Origin: Methylobacterium brachiatum
GTDB lineage: Bacteria > Pseudomonadota > Alphaproteobacteria > Rhizobiales > Beijerinckiaceae
Direction: 5' to 3'
Assembly: GCF_020523825.1 (NCBI RefSeq)
Contig: NZ_JAJALK010000004.1
Coordinates: 124,001-188,000, forward strand
DNA: 64,000 bases
Numbering within the stretch: the first letter of the stretch is position 1; every line of letters starts with the position of its first letter. Below are positions 18,201 to 26,988 of this stretch, piece after piece. Both the position numbers and the translations under genes were made by a program. The notes under the pieces were generated by a model. It was not told the origin of the DNA and made no database searches. It saw only the letters and a program-made list of their open reading frames with translations.

Positions 18201-21200
18201 CAGTGCCGGCGGCGACCGCCTTCCGGCCCGCGACCGCGCCGATGGCGAGCGTGCCGGTCGAGCCGCTCAGGGAGGCAACCGACACGGTGCCCGTGCCATT
18301 GGCGCCGGCCGATACAAGGCCGCCATCCGCCACCGTGAGCGTGCCTGTGCCGCCGTGGCCGACATAGAGGCTGTTGTTATTGGTCCAGGTCGAGCCCGTC
18401 CCAGTCACCGTCACCGTCCCGGACGACGTGGCGAAGTAGCCGATGGTGCCGTTCCTGTTCGACACTTGGCCGCCGCCCTGGATGGCGAGCGTGCCCGTGC
18501 CGCCGAAGCCGACTACGAGGCCGGCTCTATTGGTCCAGGTCGAGCCCGTCCCAGTCACCGTCATCGTCCCGGACGAGCCGGTATCGTGACCGACGAAGCC
18601 GTCGCTGTTGGACAGGCGTCCGCCCTCGGCGATGGTCAGCGTGCCGCCGCTCGACTGCACCTCGTTCGCGAGCGTGGCCTGTCCCGTCACGGTCCAGGTG
18701 CCCGTCCCGTCCTTGAGGAGCGAACCAATCGTGTTGCCGATGGTGCCGGTGATACGCCCGTCGCCGACACCGCCCAGTGTCAGCACCCAGCCGCCGCCGG
18801 AAGCGGCGAGGCTGCCCGAGAGGGTCAACCTTGCGGCATCCGCGGCGATGCGGCTGTTGTCCGTTAGCGTGATCGCCCCGGCATAGCTGTCGTCGCCCGA
18901 CACGTTGCGCAGGGCGCCGCCATCGCTCACGCCCGTGCCGGCGAGCGACAGGGCCTCGTTGCCGACCGCGATCCCGCCCTGCAGCGCCAGGGTCGCGCCT
19001 GCGGCGACCGTAGTGCCGTTGGCGGCCGTGCCGTCCGCCGCGCCGAGCGCCGTGGCGTTGGCTACGCTGAGCGTGCCGCCCGCGATCGTGGTGGTGCCGG
19101 AATAGGTGCTGGCGCCGGACAGGATCGTGGTGCCGGCGAGGTGGTTGAGGCTGCCGACGCCGGTGATCTTCGGTGCGAAGGTGACGGCCGAGCCATCAGG
19201 GTTGCCGGTATGGTTGAACGTGATCGTGCCGCTGCCGGCGCCGAACGCCACCTCGCCCGCCGTCACCGTGCCGGCAGCGACCGGATTCTGGCCCGCGGCC
19301 GCACCGATGGTGAGCATACCGGTCGAGCGGCTGCCTTTCGCCAGCGTCATCGTACCGGCACCGTTCGTCCCGATCGACACGGCGCCACCCGCCGCCGCGG
19401 TGAGGATGCCGGTGCCGTTGATGTCACCGACGACGAGCGTGCTCCGATTCGTCCACGTCGAGCCAGAGCCCGTCACCGTCGCGGAAGCCGTCGTGGCGGT
19501 GTCGCCGCCGACGATGCCCCTGTCGCTCGCGACCGTGCCGCCCCCCTCCAGCCGCAGGGCTCCGCCGAATGCGTACAGGAGGTCACTGAGGCTGCTCTTC
19601 CCGGTCAGCGTCCAGGTGCCGGCTCCGACCTTGATGACGGTGCCGACGTTCCCGATGCTGCCCGAGACGATGCCGTCGCCCGCACCGCCCAGGTCCAGCT
19701 CGAAGCCGGAACCGGGAGCGCCCGCGATCGGGCCCGACAGGGTGAGCCTGCCGGCATCCGCGCCGATCCTCGTGGTGCCGGTCAGGGTGATCGTCCCGGC
19801 ATAACTGTTGATCCCGGAGACGTTGCACAGGGCACCGCAGGCGTTCAGGCCATATCCGGTGAGCGACAGCGCCTCGTTGCCCACCGCAATGCCGCCCTTC
19901 AGCGCCAGGGTCGCGCCGGAGGCGACCGTGGTGCCGGTGGCCGCCGTGCCGTCCGCCGCGCCCAGCGCCGTGGCGCTCTGGATCGTGAGCGTGCCCTCCG
20001 AGATCGTGGTGGCGCCCGTATAGGTGCTGGCGCCCGTCAGGGTCAGGGTTCCGGTGCCCGCCTTGGTCAGGCTGCCGCTCCCGGAGATCACCCCGGCATA
20101 GCTCGACGTGTCGGTCCGGTTGAAGATCAGCGCGCCGGCATTGGCGACATCGGCCGCCAGCGATCCCGCGGTGGCGCCGTCGCCGACCTGGAGCGTCGCC
20201 CCGGCTGCAACCGTGGCGCCGTTCGCGTAGGCTTGATCGTCCAAAAGCTTCCAGGTGCCGCCCTTGACGTTCAGCACCTCGAAATGGATCACGTTCGCCA
20301 GCGTGCCGGCGCCGGTTCCCGTGTCGGCCTTGTCGAGGTTGAGGGTGTCGGCGCCGGCGCCGCCGTCGATCCGGCCGGTGATGGTCGAGCCGGTGAAGAG
20401 GTTGAGCGTGTCGTTGCCGCCCTCCAGGCTGATCGCCCGGCCATTGTTGCCGGTGATCGTGCCGTAATTGGTCAGGACGTCGTCACCCTCGCCCATCTGG
20501 ATCGCGGCACCGTCGCCGCGGATGAAGCGGGCCGAGCCGGTGCCGGTGTAGCGCACCCCGTCCAGCGTCCCGACCGAGCCGCCGTCCACGCTGCCGCTCT
20601 GAAGGGTCACCACCGCGGTCGGATCCGGGATCGTGCCGTTGCCGATGATCGTGCCCTTGTTGACGATCGTGTCGTTGTCGGCCGCGGTGCCGAGCTTGTT
20701 CTCCAGCCGGATCGCGTAGCCGTCTTTGCCCTCGATCGTGCCGCCGACCTCGTTGGTGATCGTGGTCGCGGCGACGCCGCTGCGGCTGTTGTCGGGATTC
20801 GAGTCGTTGTTGACCACGATGCCGTACTTGGCGCCGGAGATCGTGCCGGAATTGGTGATGGTGCCGCCGCCGAGCGAGATGCCTTCGCTGTTATTGGCCC
20901 GGCCGCCCTTGTCGTAGCCGCCGGCGCCGGTGCCCTTGATCGTGCCGTAATTGGTGATCGTGCCGGCGTAGTCGATATCGACGCCGTCGCCGTCACCGTC
21001 GCCCGAGCCGGAATAGGCCCCCTCGATCGTACCGAGATTCGTGACCGTACCACCGGCATCCGAACCGACGCCCGAGCCGCTGCGACCGGTGATGGTGGCG
21101 TCGGCCGCGTTGGTCACCGTCACGGAGCCGGCGCCGTTGTTGCCGCCCAGGGTGACGCCGTGGCGGGCGCCAGAGATCGTGCCGCTGTCGGTGTTGTTCA

Positions 21201-21843
21201 CCGTCCCAGCGGTGGCGTCCTTGAAATCGATTCCGTCGGCCTTGTCGGCGGCCTGACCATTCGTCCGGATCGTGCCAGAATTGTTGATCGTCGTCCCCTG
21301 GCCGGGCCGGATCGCGTCGTCGCCGTCGGACTTGATCATGCCGGTGGCGGTGTTGGTGATCGTGATCGTGGCGCTGCCGCTGGCGGCTGCCTCGAAATCC
21401 AGCGCCCGCTTCGTCGTCGACTGGATGGTTCCCGCGTTGTTCACCCTTACGGTGCCGCCGGTCGGGTTGACGTTGATGCGGAACGCATCGCTGTCGGATT
21501 TGATGATCGCGTCCTTCTTGTTCTCCAGAGTCAAGCTGCGGTTGTTGGCGTCGCCCGAGGCGTCGATCGCCCGGCCGCCCGCCTTGGTTGACTCGATTGT
21601 GCCGGAATTGGTGATCTTCACATCCGTGGACGCACCGTTCCAGTTGATCGCCGCCTTTTGGTTGACGGAGAGCGCGCCGCCAGCGCCGACGGTCACGGTA
21701 TCACGTCCGGACACTGGTATCGCCGACTTGCTCGTCGAATTCGCCGGCACCGTATAATCGCTCGCGCCGACCGGAATCGCACGGAGCTCGACGGAAAATA
21801 CGGCCAACGCGGCGATGCCGACGCGGACATTACGGTGCTTCAC
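15241..21843 (-). CDS. Giant autotransporter with passenger repeats
   Basis: A 2,200-residue type V secretion protein. An N-terminal signal region ends near GASDYTV. Residues of about 30-480 are a Gly/Asn/Thr-rich beta-helix of short NSGTI-type repeats. From about 550 to 1700 are autotransporter-associated repeats (GTLTLTGASTYTGATTI type), including large duplicated blocks that both start with NALxLxGtx after ALGAADGTAA. A Ser/Thr/Gln-Ala linker (about 1750-1800) precedes the C-terminal barrel (about 1910-2200), which begins NYSLWGQALGAFGS and ends in the sorting signal SLNLRW. The passenger would be displayed outside the cell, probably for adhesion. Its stop is 6 bp from that of pleD. Confidence 0.9.
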   Translation of the reverse strand: MKHRNVRVGIAALAVFSVELRAIPVGASDYTVPANSTSKSAIPVSGRDTVTVGAGGALSVNQKAAINWNGASTDVKITNSGTIESTKAGGRAIDASGDANNRSLTLENKKDAIIKSDSDAFRINVNPTGGTVRVNNAGTIQSTTKRALDFEAAASGSATITITNTATGMIKSDGDDAIRPGQGTTINNSGTIRTNGQAADKADGIDFKDATAGTVNNTDSGTISGARHGVTLGGNNGAGSVTVTNAADATITGRSGSGVGSDAGGTVTNLGTIEGAYSGSGDGDGDGVDIDYAGTITNYGTIKGTGAGGYDKGGRANNSEGISLGGGTITNSGTISGAKYGIVVNNDSNPDNSRSGVAATTITNEVGGTIEGKDGYAIRLENKLGTAADNDTIVNKGTIIGNGTIPDPTAVVTLQSGSVDGGSVGTLDGVRYTGTGSARFIRGDGAAIQMGEGDDVLTNYGTITGNNGRAISLEGGNDTLNLFTGSTITGRIDGGAGADTLNLDKADTGTGAGTLANVIHFEVLNVKGGTWKLLDDQAYANGATVAAGATLQVGDGATAGSLAADVANAGALIFNRTDTSSYAGVISGSGSLTKAGTGTLTLTGASTYTGATTISEGTLTIQSATALGAADGTAATGTTVASGATLALKGGIAVGNEALSLTGYGLNACGALCNVSGINSYAGTITLTGTTRIGADAGRLTLSGPIAGAPGSGFELDLGGAGDGIVSGSIGNVGTVIKVGAGTWTLTGKSSLSDLLYAFGGALRLEGGGTVASDRGIVGGDTATTASATVTGSGSTWTNRSTLVVGDINGTGILTAAAGGAVSIGTNGAGTMTLAKGSRSTGMLTIGAAAGQNPVAAGTVTAGEVAFGAGSGTITFNHTGNPDGSAVTFAPKITGVGSLNHLAGTTILSGASTYSGTTTIAGGTLSVANATALGAADGTAANGTTVAAGATLALQGGIAVGNEALSLAGTGVSDGGALRNVSGDDSYAGAITLTDNSRIAADAARLTLSGSLAASGGGWVLTLGGVGDGRITGTIGNTIGSLLKDGTGTWTVTGQATLANEVQSSGGTLTIAEGGRLSNSDGFVGHDTGSSGTMTVTGTGSTWTNRAGLVVGFGGTGTLAIQGGGQVSNRNGTIGYFATSSGTVTVTGTGSTWTNNNSLYVGHGGTGTLTVADGGLVSAGANGTGTVSVASLSGSTGTLAIGAVAGRKAVAAGTVQAVEVAFGAGTGTITFNHTGSPDGSAVTFVPTITGTGTVSHLAGTTILTGANSYTGATTVSGGRLSAANATALGASAAKVTAGGTLDVNGVTIANALTLAGSGAGGAGALTGTGAAGVSGAITLAGDAALGGSGTLTLSGGIGDGGNGYGLTKLGTGTAILTGASTYSGTTTIQGGTLRAGAAGAFAPASAVAVASGATLDLAGFDQGIGSLAGAGRISLGAGTLTAGADNSSTAFSGTITGSGGLAKAGTGTLTLSGSNSYSGGTALLGGTLAVAADASLGASAGGLRFDGGTLVTTASLATARPVTLAVDARLRPASGTSLTLNGSVTGPGGLVQDGEGTTILAGRNTYAGATTVAGGTLQIDGVLSASEVTVRRGGTLAGSGKIGDPLIEAGGRLAPGSAAVIGTLSIHGPLTFAAGSFYTVKLTPAANDRTDVTGPVALQGGTVQVLAGAGTYTPALRYTLLTATGGVTGRFSALQTTSNLAFLTPSLNYDAHSVSLGFAQTAPITSVVTTPNQTGPAAALNGVGPTVTSTAQPSATAQSASTAQPSATTQSASASPAAPTVTQASTVHTSVAADGTTTTTISNSGGTTVVVASPAAQVATAVLNQTAPGAAQALNAISGEAHAADIGVVAQSAAIVEATLLDHLRFGMAPLGEAAGLWSETGFAGRIPAGTTVPAAYAAALSGEPAIGLVPVAPARANYSLWGQALGAFGSTRGNGNAARLTRDMGGFVLGAETGFGALSLPGLTDLRVGVAAGYSVAGFDIPARRSSGQVESAFGAIYGRASLGAVELRGGAVYGSEAFDTRRQVQFPGFSQAVTGKAGGDTLQAFGEAGYRIAYGPGVLEPFVGGTTLHVRRDGFEERGGAAALRISGHHDAVQTATAGVQGEIGLADLLGLDVPVLARGLVGYRRAFGDVVPRALVAFAGGRAFQTAGVPLARDAVVASAGIEARVATGLTLGLAYTGQVGERAQDHAMRGSLNLRW

Positions 21844-22320
21844 GCGACAGATTCCTGTTTCCGCCGCAGCCTAAGCGCAACATGCGACACATTCAAGACA
21901 AAATTGCAGGCCTACATCTGCAATACGAATATGAATGTCTTTGATTTCAGATTTTTTATCCGACATACTCTGGAAAATATATCAGACGCATTGTTTTTAC
22001 ATTATCGATCATCTTAGCCGGGATAATGCCATCATAGCGCTGTCGGGCCATCGATCCGGCACGGGCCGGGGATGATCCGCCCCGACGCATCGCGACGATC
22101 GCGGCCCTCAACCACGACCGTCCCGCGCCGCACGCAGGTCGGTCTGTCGCGGCGGAGGGCGCTCCCGGATCCCACAGGGAGCGGCGCCCCCGGCGGAAAC
22201 GCGCCGCACGCGAGATGCGGCAAAATGCTCACCCGCGCTTAAGGATGAAAATCTAACCTCGCACCCAACATCGATCCGACCCGGTTCGGATCGGGTGCAG
22301 CAGAGGATCGGACGACGCGG
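21844..22320. other. AT-rich upstream region of autotransporter
   Basis: No gene. The stretch 21880-22020 is far more AT-rich than anything nearby (runs such as GATTTCAGATTTTTTATC) and returns to high GC by 22060. It must contain the leftward promoter of the autotransporter and possibly the rightward one of the DUF2252 gene. I could not fix hexamers with confidence. Confidence 0.6.
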
Positions 22321-23526
22321 ATGGATATGCAGGTGCCGGCCCGGTCCGGGCGCGAGGCGAGCGAGCTGGAACAGCGCCGCCTGTGCAAGATCGCTTCCTC
22401 GCCGCACGCCTATGTCCGGGGCAGCACCGCGCAGTTCTACGACCTGATCGCCGCCATGCCGGCCGGCACCCTGCCGGAGGGGCCGCCGGTCTGGATCTGC
22501 GGCGACGCCCATCTCGGCAATCTCGGCGCGGTCGCCGGCCCCGACGGGCGGATCGACATCCAGATCCGCGACCTCGACCAGACCCTGGTGTCGAACCCAA
22601 CCTTCGACCTCGTCCGGCTGGCCCTGTCGCTTGTCACCGCCGCGCTCAACGCGACCCTGCCGGGCATCGTCACCGCCCGGATGATGGATGCCATGGCGGT
22701 GGGCTACGCCGACGGGATCCTCGATCCCGAACAGGCCGAGCGGGGCGTCGCCGAATCCGAGATCGTCGCCACCACGCGCCGCCGGGCGCTCGGCCGACGC
22801 TGGCGCCACCTGTCCCGGGAGCGGCTCAAGGGCAAGGATGCCCGCCTGCCGCGCGGCGACCGGTTCTTCGACCTCGACGCCGCCGAGCAGGAGGCGTTCG
22901 AGGCGCTGAGCCGCGACCCGGAGGTGCACCGGCTGGTCCTGGCGCTCGGCGGCGCCGAGGCCGGGGCGGAGATCCGGCTGCTCGATGCCGCCTACTGGAT
23001 CAAGGGGTGCAGCTCGCTGGGCCGCCTGCGCTACGCCGGCCTGGTGGAGATCCTGGGCGGCGACCGCCCGCATCTCGCCCTCCTCGACGTCAAGGAGGCG
23101 GTGCCGTTCCTCGCCCCGGCCGCCCCGGGGGCCGACATGCCGGCCGACCCGGCCGTCCGGGTCGTGGCCGGCGCCCGCGCCCTGTCGCCGAATCTCGGCG
23201 ACCGGATGGTCGCCACGCATTTCCAGGGCACCCCGGTCACGGTTCGCGAGCTGATGCCGCAGGATCTCAAGATCGACGCCGAGCAATTCTCCCGGGGGGA
23301 GGCGGTGCGGGTCTCCGGCCATCTCGCTGCCATCCTCGGCCGCGCCCACGGCCGCCAGATGTCGGCATCCGACCGCCAGGCCTGGAGCGACACCGTGCGC
23401 GCCCCCGGCCAGGGCCCCGACACCCCCGGCTGGCTCTGGTCCGCGGTGACCGACCTGATGGGCGCGCACCAGCGCGGCTACCTGGAGCATTGCCGCCGCA
23501 TCGCCCGGGAAGAGCTAGCGGCCTGA
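22321..23526 (+). CDS. DUF2252 family protein
   Basis: A 401-residue soluble protein of the DUF2252 family, whose members have a kinase-like (aminoglycoside phosphotransferase-like) fold by prediction. Visible landmarks are the N-terminal YVRGSTAQFYDLIAAMP, the motif WICGDAHLGNLGA with DLDQT shortly after (equivalent to the catalytic HxDxxxxN / DxD region), and the C-terminal ILGRAHGRQM. The substrate is unknown. It starts at ATG 22321 with no clear operon partner. Confidence 0.85.
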   Translation: MDMQVPARSGREASELEQRRLCKIASSPHAYVRGSTAQFYDLIAAMPAGTLPEGPPVWICGDAHLGNLGAVAGPDGRIDIQIRDLDQTLVSNPTFDLVRLALSLVTAALNATLPGIVTARMMDAMAVGYADGILDPEQAERGVAESEIVATTRRRALGRRWRHLSRERLKGKDARLPRGDRFFDLDAAEQEAFEALSRDPEVHRLVLALGGAEAGAEIRLLDAAYWIKGCSSLGRLRYAGLVEILGGDRPHLALLDVKEAVPFLAPAAPGADMPADPAVRVVAGARALSPNLGDRMVATHFQGTPVTVRELMPQDLKIDAEQFSRGEAVRVSGHLAAILGRAHGRQMSASDRQAWSDTVRAPGQGPDTPGWLWSAVTDLMGAHQRGYLEHCRRIAREELAA

Positions 23527-23985
23527 TTTTTTTTGAAATGGGGCAGGCTGGCCGCGTTGAACGCTGGCCGGTCGATATGACGGATGGCGCTGGTCGCAGG
23601 TCGCCCATCGCGAGCGGGTAGCTGGAGTCACGGGCTTCTGGACGAGGCGCGGGTCCCCTCTCCCGAGCGGGAGAGGGACAGGGTGAGGGACCAGGGTCTT
23701 CCGGATAAGGCGGTTCCCTCATCCCAACCCTCTCCCGCACGGGAGAGGGGTCCTGTCGCGCCCTGCATGAGCCCGTGCGGAGATGACCCGCGCACCTCAC
23801 GAGACCGTGCGCGCCTCGGCCTGACGCATCCTTCCGCCACCACAACTGCGCCGCCGAAAAATCCCACCCCGGGATGCGCGTGCAAAGCTGCTCGAACCCG
23901 GCGCCGGTTGACACCACCCCCGCCATCGCCAACACCTCGCGCCCGCCGCTTCCGGAGCGGCGAACCCGGGAAGACCTGTGACACG
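23527..23985. other. Intergenic region before accA with a composite repeat
   Basis: No convincing gene. It contains the family-3 composite repeat (23655-23750). The stretch 23751-23985 is ordinary sequence, presumably holding the accA promoter; an open frame runs in from upstream but has no family features. Confidence 0.6.
23655..23750. repeat. Dispersed repeat family 3 (CTCTCCCGAGCGGGAGAGG)
   Basis: Two GC-rich palindromes, CCCTCTCCCGAGCGGGAGAGG and CCTCTCCCGCACGGGAGAGG, flank a centre with CTTCCGGATAAG. The copy at 40484-40580 is the reverse complement of this unit, including the centre (CCGGAAAAAC). Confidence 0.8.
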
Positions 23986-24948
23986 ATGGCGGTGACGCGC
24001 ACCTACCTCGACTTCGAGAAGCCGGTTGCCGAGCTGGAGGCCAAGCTCGAGGAATTGCGGGCGGTCGGCGAGCGAGACGGCGCCGTCTCGATCTCCGAAG
24101 AGGTCGGCCGGCTGGAGGCCAAGGCCGGCCAGGCCCTGGCCGAGATCTACGCGAGCCTCACGCCCTGGCAGAAGACCCAGGTGGCCCGCCACCCGCAGCG
24201 CCCGCATTTCGTGGATTACTGCGCCGGGCTGATCACCGAGTTCACGCCGCTCGCCGGCGACCGCAGCTTCGGCGAGGACGAGGCGATCCTGGGCGGCTTC
24301 GGCCGCTTCCGCGGGCGCCCGGTCCTGGTGCTCGGCCAGGAGAAGGGCGCCACCACCGAGGCGCGGCTGCGCCACAATTTCGGGATGGCCCGGCCCGAGG
24401 GCTACCGCAAGGCGGTCCGGCTGATGGAGACCGCCGACCGGTTCGGCCTGCCGGTGATCGCCTTCGTGGACACGGCCGGCGCCTATCCGGGCATCGAGGC
24501 CGAGGAGCGCGGCCAGGCCGAGGCCATCGCCCGCTCCACCGAGGCGTGCCTGGCGCTGGGCGTGCCCAACGTCGCCGTGGTGATCGGGGAGGGCGGCTCG
24601 GGCGGCGCCATTGCGCTCGCCACCGCCAACCGGGTGCTGATGCTGGAGCACGCGATCTACGGGGTGATCTCGCCGGAGGGCGCCGCCTCGATCCTGTGGC
24701 GCGACCAGGGCCGGGCCCACGAGGCCGCCACCGCCATGAAGATCACCGCCCAGGACCTGCTGCGGCTGGGCGTCATCGACGGGATCATCCCGGAGGCCAC
24801 CGGCGGCGCGCATCGCGACCGCGAGGCGGCGATCCGCGGCGCGGGCGACGCCATCGCCGAGTCGCTCGCCCAGTTCGAGGGCCTGACCCCGGTGGAGATC
24901 CGCGACCGCCGCGCCGAAAAATTCCTCGCCATCGGCCGGACCCTGTGA
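23986..24948 (+). CDS. accA: Acetyl-CoA carboxylase carboxyltransferase subunit alpha
   Basis: A 320-residue carboxyltransferase alpha subunit that, with AccD, transfers carboxyl from carboxybiotin to acetyl-CoA to make malonyl-CoA for fatty acid synthesis. Characteristic stretches are [18 protein letters not shown] at the N-terminus, [36 protein letters not shown] and [15 protein letters not shown] 23986 gives the standard family length; the upstream open frame encodes only repeat-region sequence. Confidence 0.97.
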   Translation: MAVTRTYLDFEKPVAELEAKLEELRAVGERDGAVSISEEVGRLEAKAGQALAEIYASLTPWQKTQVARHPQRPHFVDYCAGLITEFTPLAGDRSFGEDEAILGGFGRFRGRPVLVLGQEKGATTEARLRHNFGMARPEGYRKAVRLMETADRFGLPVIAFVDTAGAYPGIEAEERGQAEAIARSTEACLALGVPNVAVVIGEGGSGGAIALATANRVLMLEHAIYGVISPEGAASILWRDQGRAHEAATAMKITAQDLLRLGVIDGIIPEATGGAHRDREAAIRGAGDAIAESLAQFEGLTPVEIRDRRAEKFLAIGRTL

Positions 24949-25063
24949 GTCCGACGGCCGAAACTTTTGACGTTCGAGGCGTTCGGCCGTCGGCAAGCGC
25001 GAATGCGCGTCGCCGCAGGTGCGGTGGACCGCCCTGGAGGCGTCAGCCGCAAGGGCGAACCGT

Positions 25064-25795
25064 ATGACTTCCCCCGGCGCGACGGGCGGCCTGCTCGGCG
25101 CCCTCGGGCGGCTCCTCGGGCGGCGCGACGCGCGCGAGCCGGGCGGGCACAACCACGTCTCGCTCGGCTGCAATTGCCAGATGGCGCACGTGCTCAAGAC
25201 CCTGGACCTGCGCCATTGGTCCGGCCCGCTGGACTGGATCTTCTCCATGCCCGGCATGGTCCGGGACTGCCTGGACGACGATTTCGCCGCGCTCACCGAC
25301 CGGGACCAGCTCGAGAGCATCCCCGAGGCGGAGCGGCGCGGCCCAGACATCTGGCGGGGCCGGCACCGGCTCTACCGGGAGCGGCACGGGCTCGAATGCG
25401 TGTTCAACCACCATGACCCGGCGGCGAACGCGGCGGATTACGCCTTCCTGACCGAGGGCGTGCGCCGCCTGCGCGTGGCCCTCGACACGCCCGGCACCGA
25501 GAACCGGCTGTGGATGATGACCCATCTGCACACGCCCCGGGAGACGATCGAGGCGATCGACGACCTCCTCGGCCGCCGGGCGAGCCGCAATCACCTGACC
25601 TTCCTGCAGCTCCAGCCGGAGCATCCCGGGGTGGCGGTGGTGGAGGCCGCGGACCTCCGGCCGACCTTGCGCTGGCTGACGATCCAGACCCGCTCGACCC
25701 CGGTCGGCCTGCGCCTCGCCGACCCGGCCGAGGACGCGCAGCTCGTGGAGATCATCCGCACCGAGGCGGCACGGCGGCCGGTTTTGTTCGCGTAG
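25064..25795 (+). CDS. DUF1796-family putative cysteine peptidase-like protein
   Basis: A protein of about 243 residues. The part VSLGCNCQMAHVLKTLDLR ... SGPLDWIFSM resembles the DUF1796 family (papain-like cysteine peptidase fold by prediction), in which the Cys after SLG is the candidate nucleophile. A later His-containing stretch (ECVFNHHDP) may supply the base. I use ATG 25064; an in-frame start at 25019 would add 15 residues. It follows accA by 115 bp. Substrate and role are unknown. Confidence 0.65.
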   Translation: MTSPGATGGLLGALGRLLGRRDAREPGGHNHVSLGCNCQMAHVLKTLDLRHWSGPLDWIFSMPGMVRDCLDDDFAALTDRDQLESIPEAERRGPDIWRGRHRLYRERHGLECVFNHHDPAANAADYAFLTEGVRRLRVALDTPGTENRLWMMTHLHTPRETIEAIDDLLGRRASRNHLTFLQLQPEHPGVAVVEAADLRPTLRWLTIQTRSTPVGLRLADPAEDAQLVEIIRTEAARRPVLFA

Positions 25796-25838
25796 GGCGC
25801 GATCGCCCGGGGCCGGGCTCCCTGTATTCCAGATCTCC

Positions 25839-25955
25839 CCCTCATCCTGAGGCGGCGTGGCGAAGCGAAGCCCTCGAAGGCGCCCTCCAGCCAAGCGGCG
25901 CGATCCCCGGAGCCCGCCTTCGAGGCTCACTGCGTTCGCACCTCAGGATGAGGGG
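25839..25955. repeat. Dispersed repeat family 1, full palindromic copy
   Basis: It starts CCCCTCATCCTGAGG and ends with the complement CCTCAGGATGAGGGGG, with the inner CCCTCGAAGG and GCCTTCGAGG pair also complementary. It lies between the DUF1796 gene and the convergent LysR gene. Confidence 0.8.
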
Positions 25956-26881
25956 GTGGGTGGGAATGTTTCGGCGCGGCAGCCGCCGGGTCCTGCCTCT
26001 TCGGCCTGAAACAACCGCGCGCTCACGAAATCCACGAAGGCACGCAGCCGGGCCGACATGTGCCGCCCGGACGGCCACAGGATCGAGAACTGGCCGGGAT
26101 CGGTGAGGTACGGGTCGAGGATCCGGATCAGGGTGCCCGCGCGCAGGGCCGACTCCGCCAGGAAATCCGGCATGCAGGCGATGCCCAGGCCGCCGATCGC
26201 GGCGGCCCGCAGGGCCTCCATGTTGTTGCAGGTGAGCGCGGTGCGCAGGCCCGCGGGCGGCGGCTCGGCGAGAGTCCAGTCCTGCAGCTTGCCGGATGTG
26301 GGGAAGCGGAAGCGCAGGGCGGCGTGGCCCGCGAGCTCGGCCGGGCGCCGGGGCGTGCCGGCCCGGTCGAGATAGGCCGGCGCGGCGCAGAGCACGAACC
26401 GGAACGGGCCGAGGCGCCGGGCCATCAGGCGCGAATCGACCAGGCTGCCGCTGCGGATCGCGGCATCCATGCCGGATTCCACCAGGTCGACCTGGCGATC
26501 GTTGAAATCGAGCTCGAGCTCGATCTCGGGATAGAGCGCCCGGAACTCCGGCAGCACCGGCAGCAGGAAGCGGTAGCCGACGATCGGCAGGCTGATCCGC
26601 AGGATGCCGCGCGGCGCCCGCCGGCTCTGCGTGACCAGCGCCTCGGCCTCGCGCAGGTCGTCGAGGATCGCCCGGCAGCGGGCCTGCAGCAGGGCGCCCT
26701 CCTCGGTGAGCGAGACCCGCCGGGTGGTCCGGTGGAACAGGCGCACGCCGAGTTCCGCCTCGAGCCGCGCCACGGCCTTGCCCACCGCCGAGGCCGACAG
26801 GCGCAGGTCGCGCCCGGCCTCGACGAAGCTCAACCGCTCCGCGCTGCGCACGAAGGCCGCGATGTCGCCGAGGCTGTTCAT
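25943..26881 (-). CDS. LysR-family transcriptional regulator
   Basis: A 312-residue LysR regulator. The N-terminal helix-turn-helix shows FVRSAERLSFVEAGRDLRLSASAVGKAVARLE, followed by LGVRLFHRTTRRVSLTEEG, both textbook for the family. The effector-binding domain spans about residues 90-295. It lies divergently from the MFS gene starting at 26989, so it probably controls that exporter. The last codons run into the family-1 repeat. Confidence 0.92.
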   Translation of the reverse strand: MNSLGDIAAFVRSAERLSFVEAGRDLRLSASAVGKAVARLEAELGVRLFHRTTRRVSLTEEGALLQARCRAILDDLREAEALVTQSRRAPRGILRISLPIVGYRFLLPVLPEFRALYPEIELELDFNDRQVDLVESGMDAAIRSGSLVDSRLMARRLGPFRFVLCAAPAYLDRAGTPRRPAELAGHAALRFRFPTSGKLQDWTLAEPPPAGLRTALTCNNMEALRAAAIGGLGIACMPDFLAESALRAGTLIRILDPYLTDPGQFSILWPSGRHMSARLRAFVDFVSARLFQAEEAGPGGCRAETFPPTPSS

Positions 26882-26988
26882 GCCGGGCGATTAGAGCGTC
26901 CCGGTCCGGAATGAAAGGACTAGGCGCGGGATTAACGGCGCCGGTTCCGCGAGCGAGGGTCCCGGCTCGTCCCGACCGGAGCCCGTCC

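Noticed and set aside
16963..21591. Long plus-strand open frames opposite the autotransporter
   Set aside because: They are Arg/Gly/Ala- or Pro/Val-rich with no domain pattern, and arise because the repetitive GC-rich autotransporter lacks stops on the other strand.
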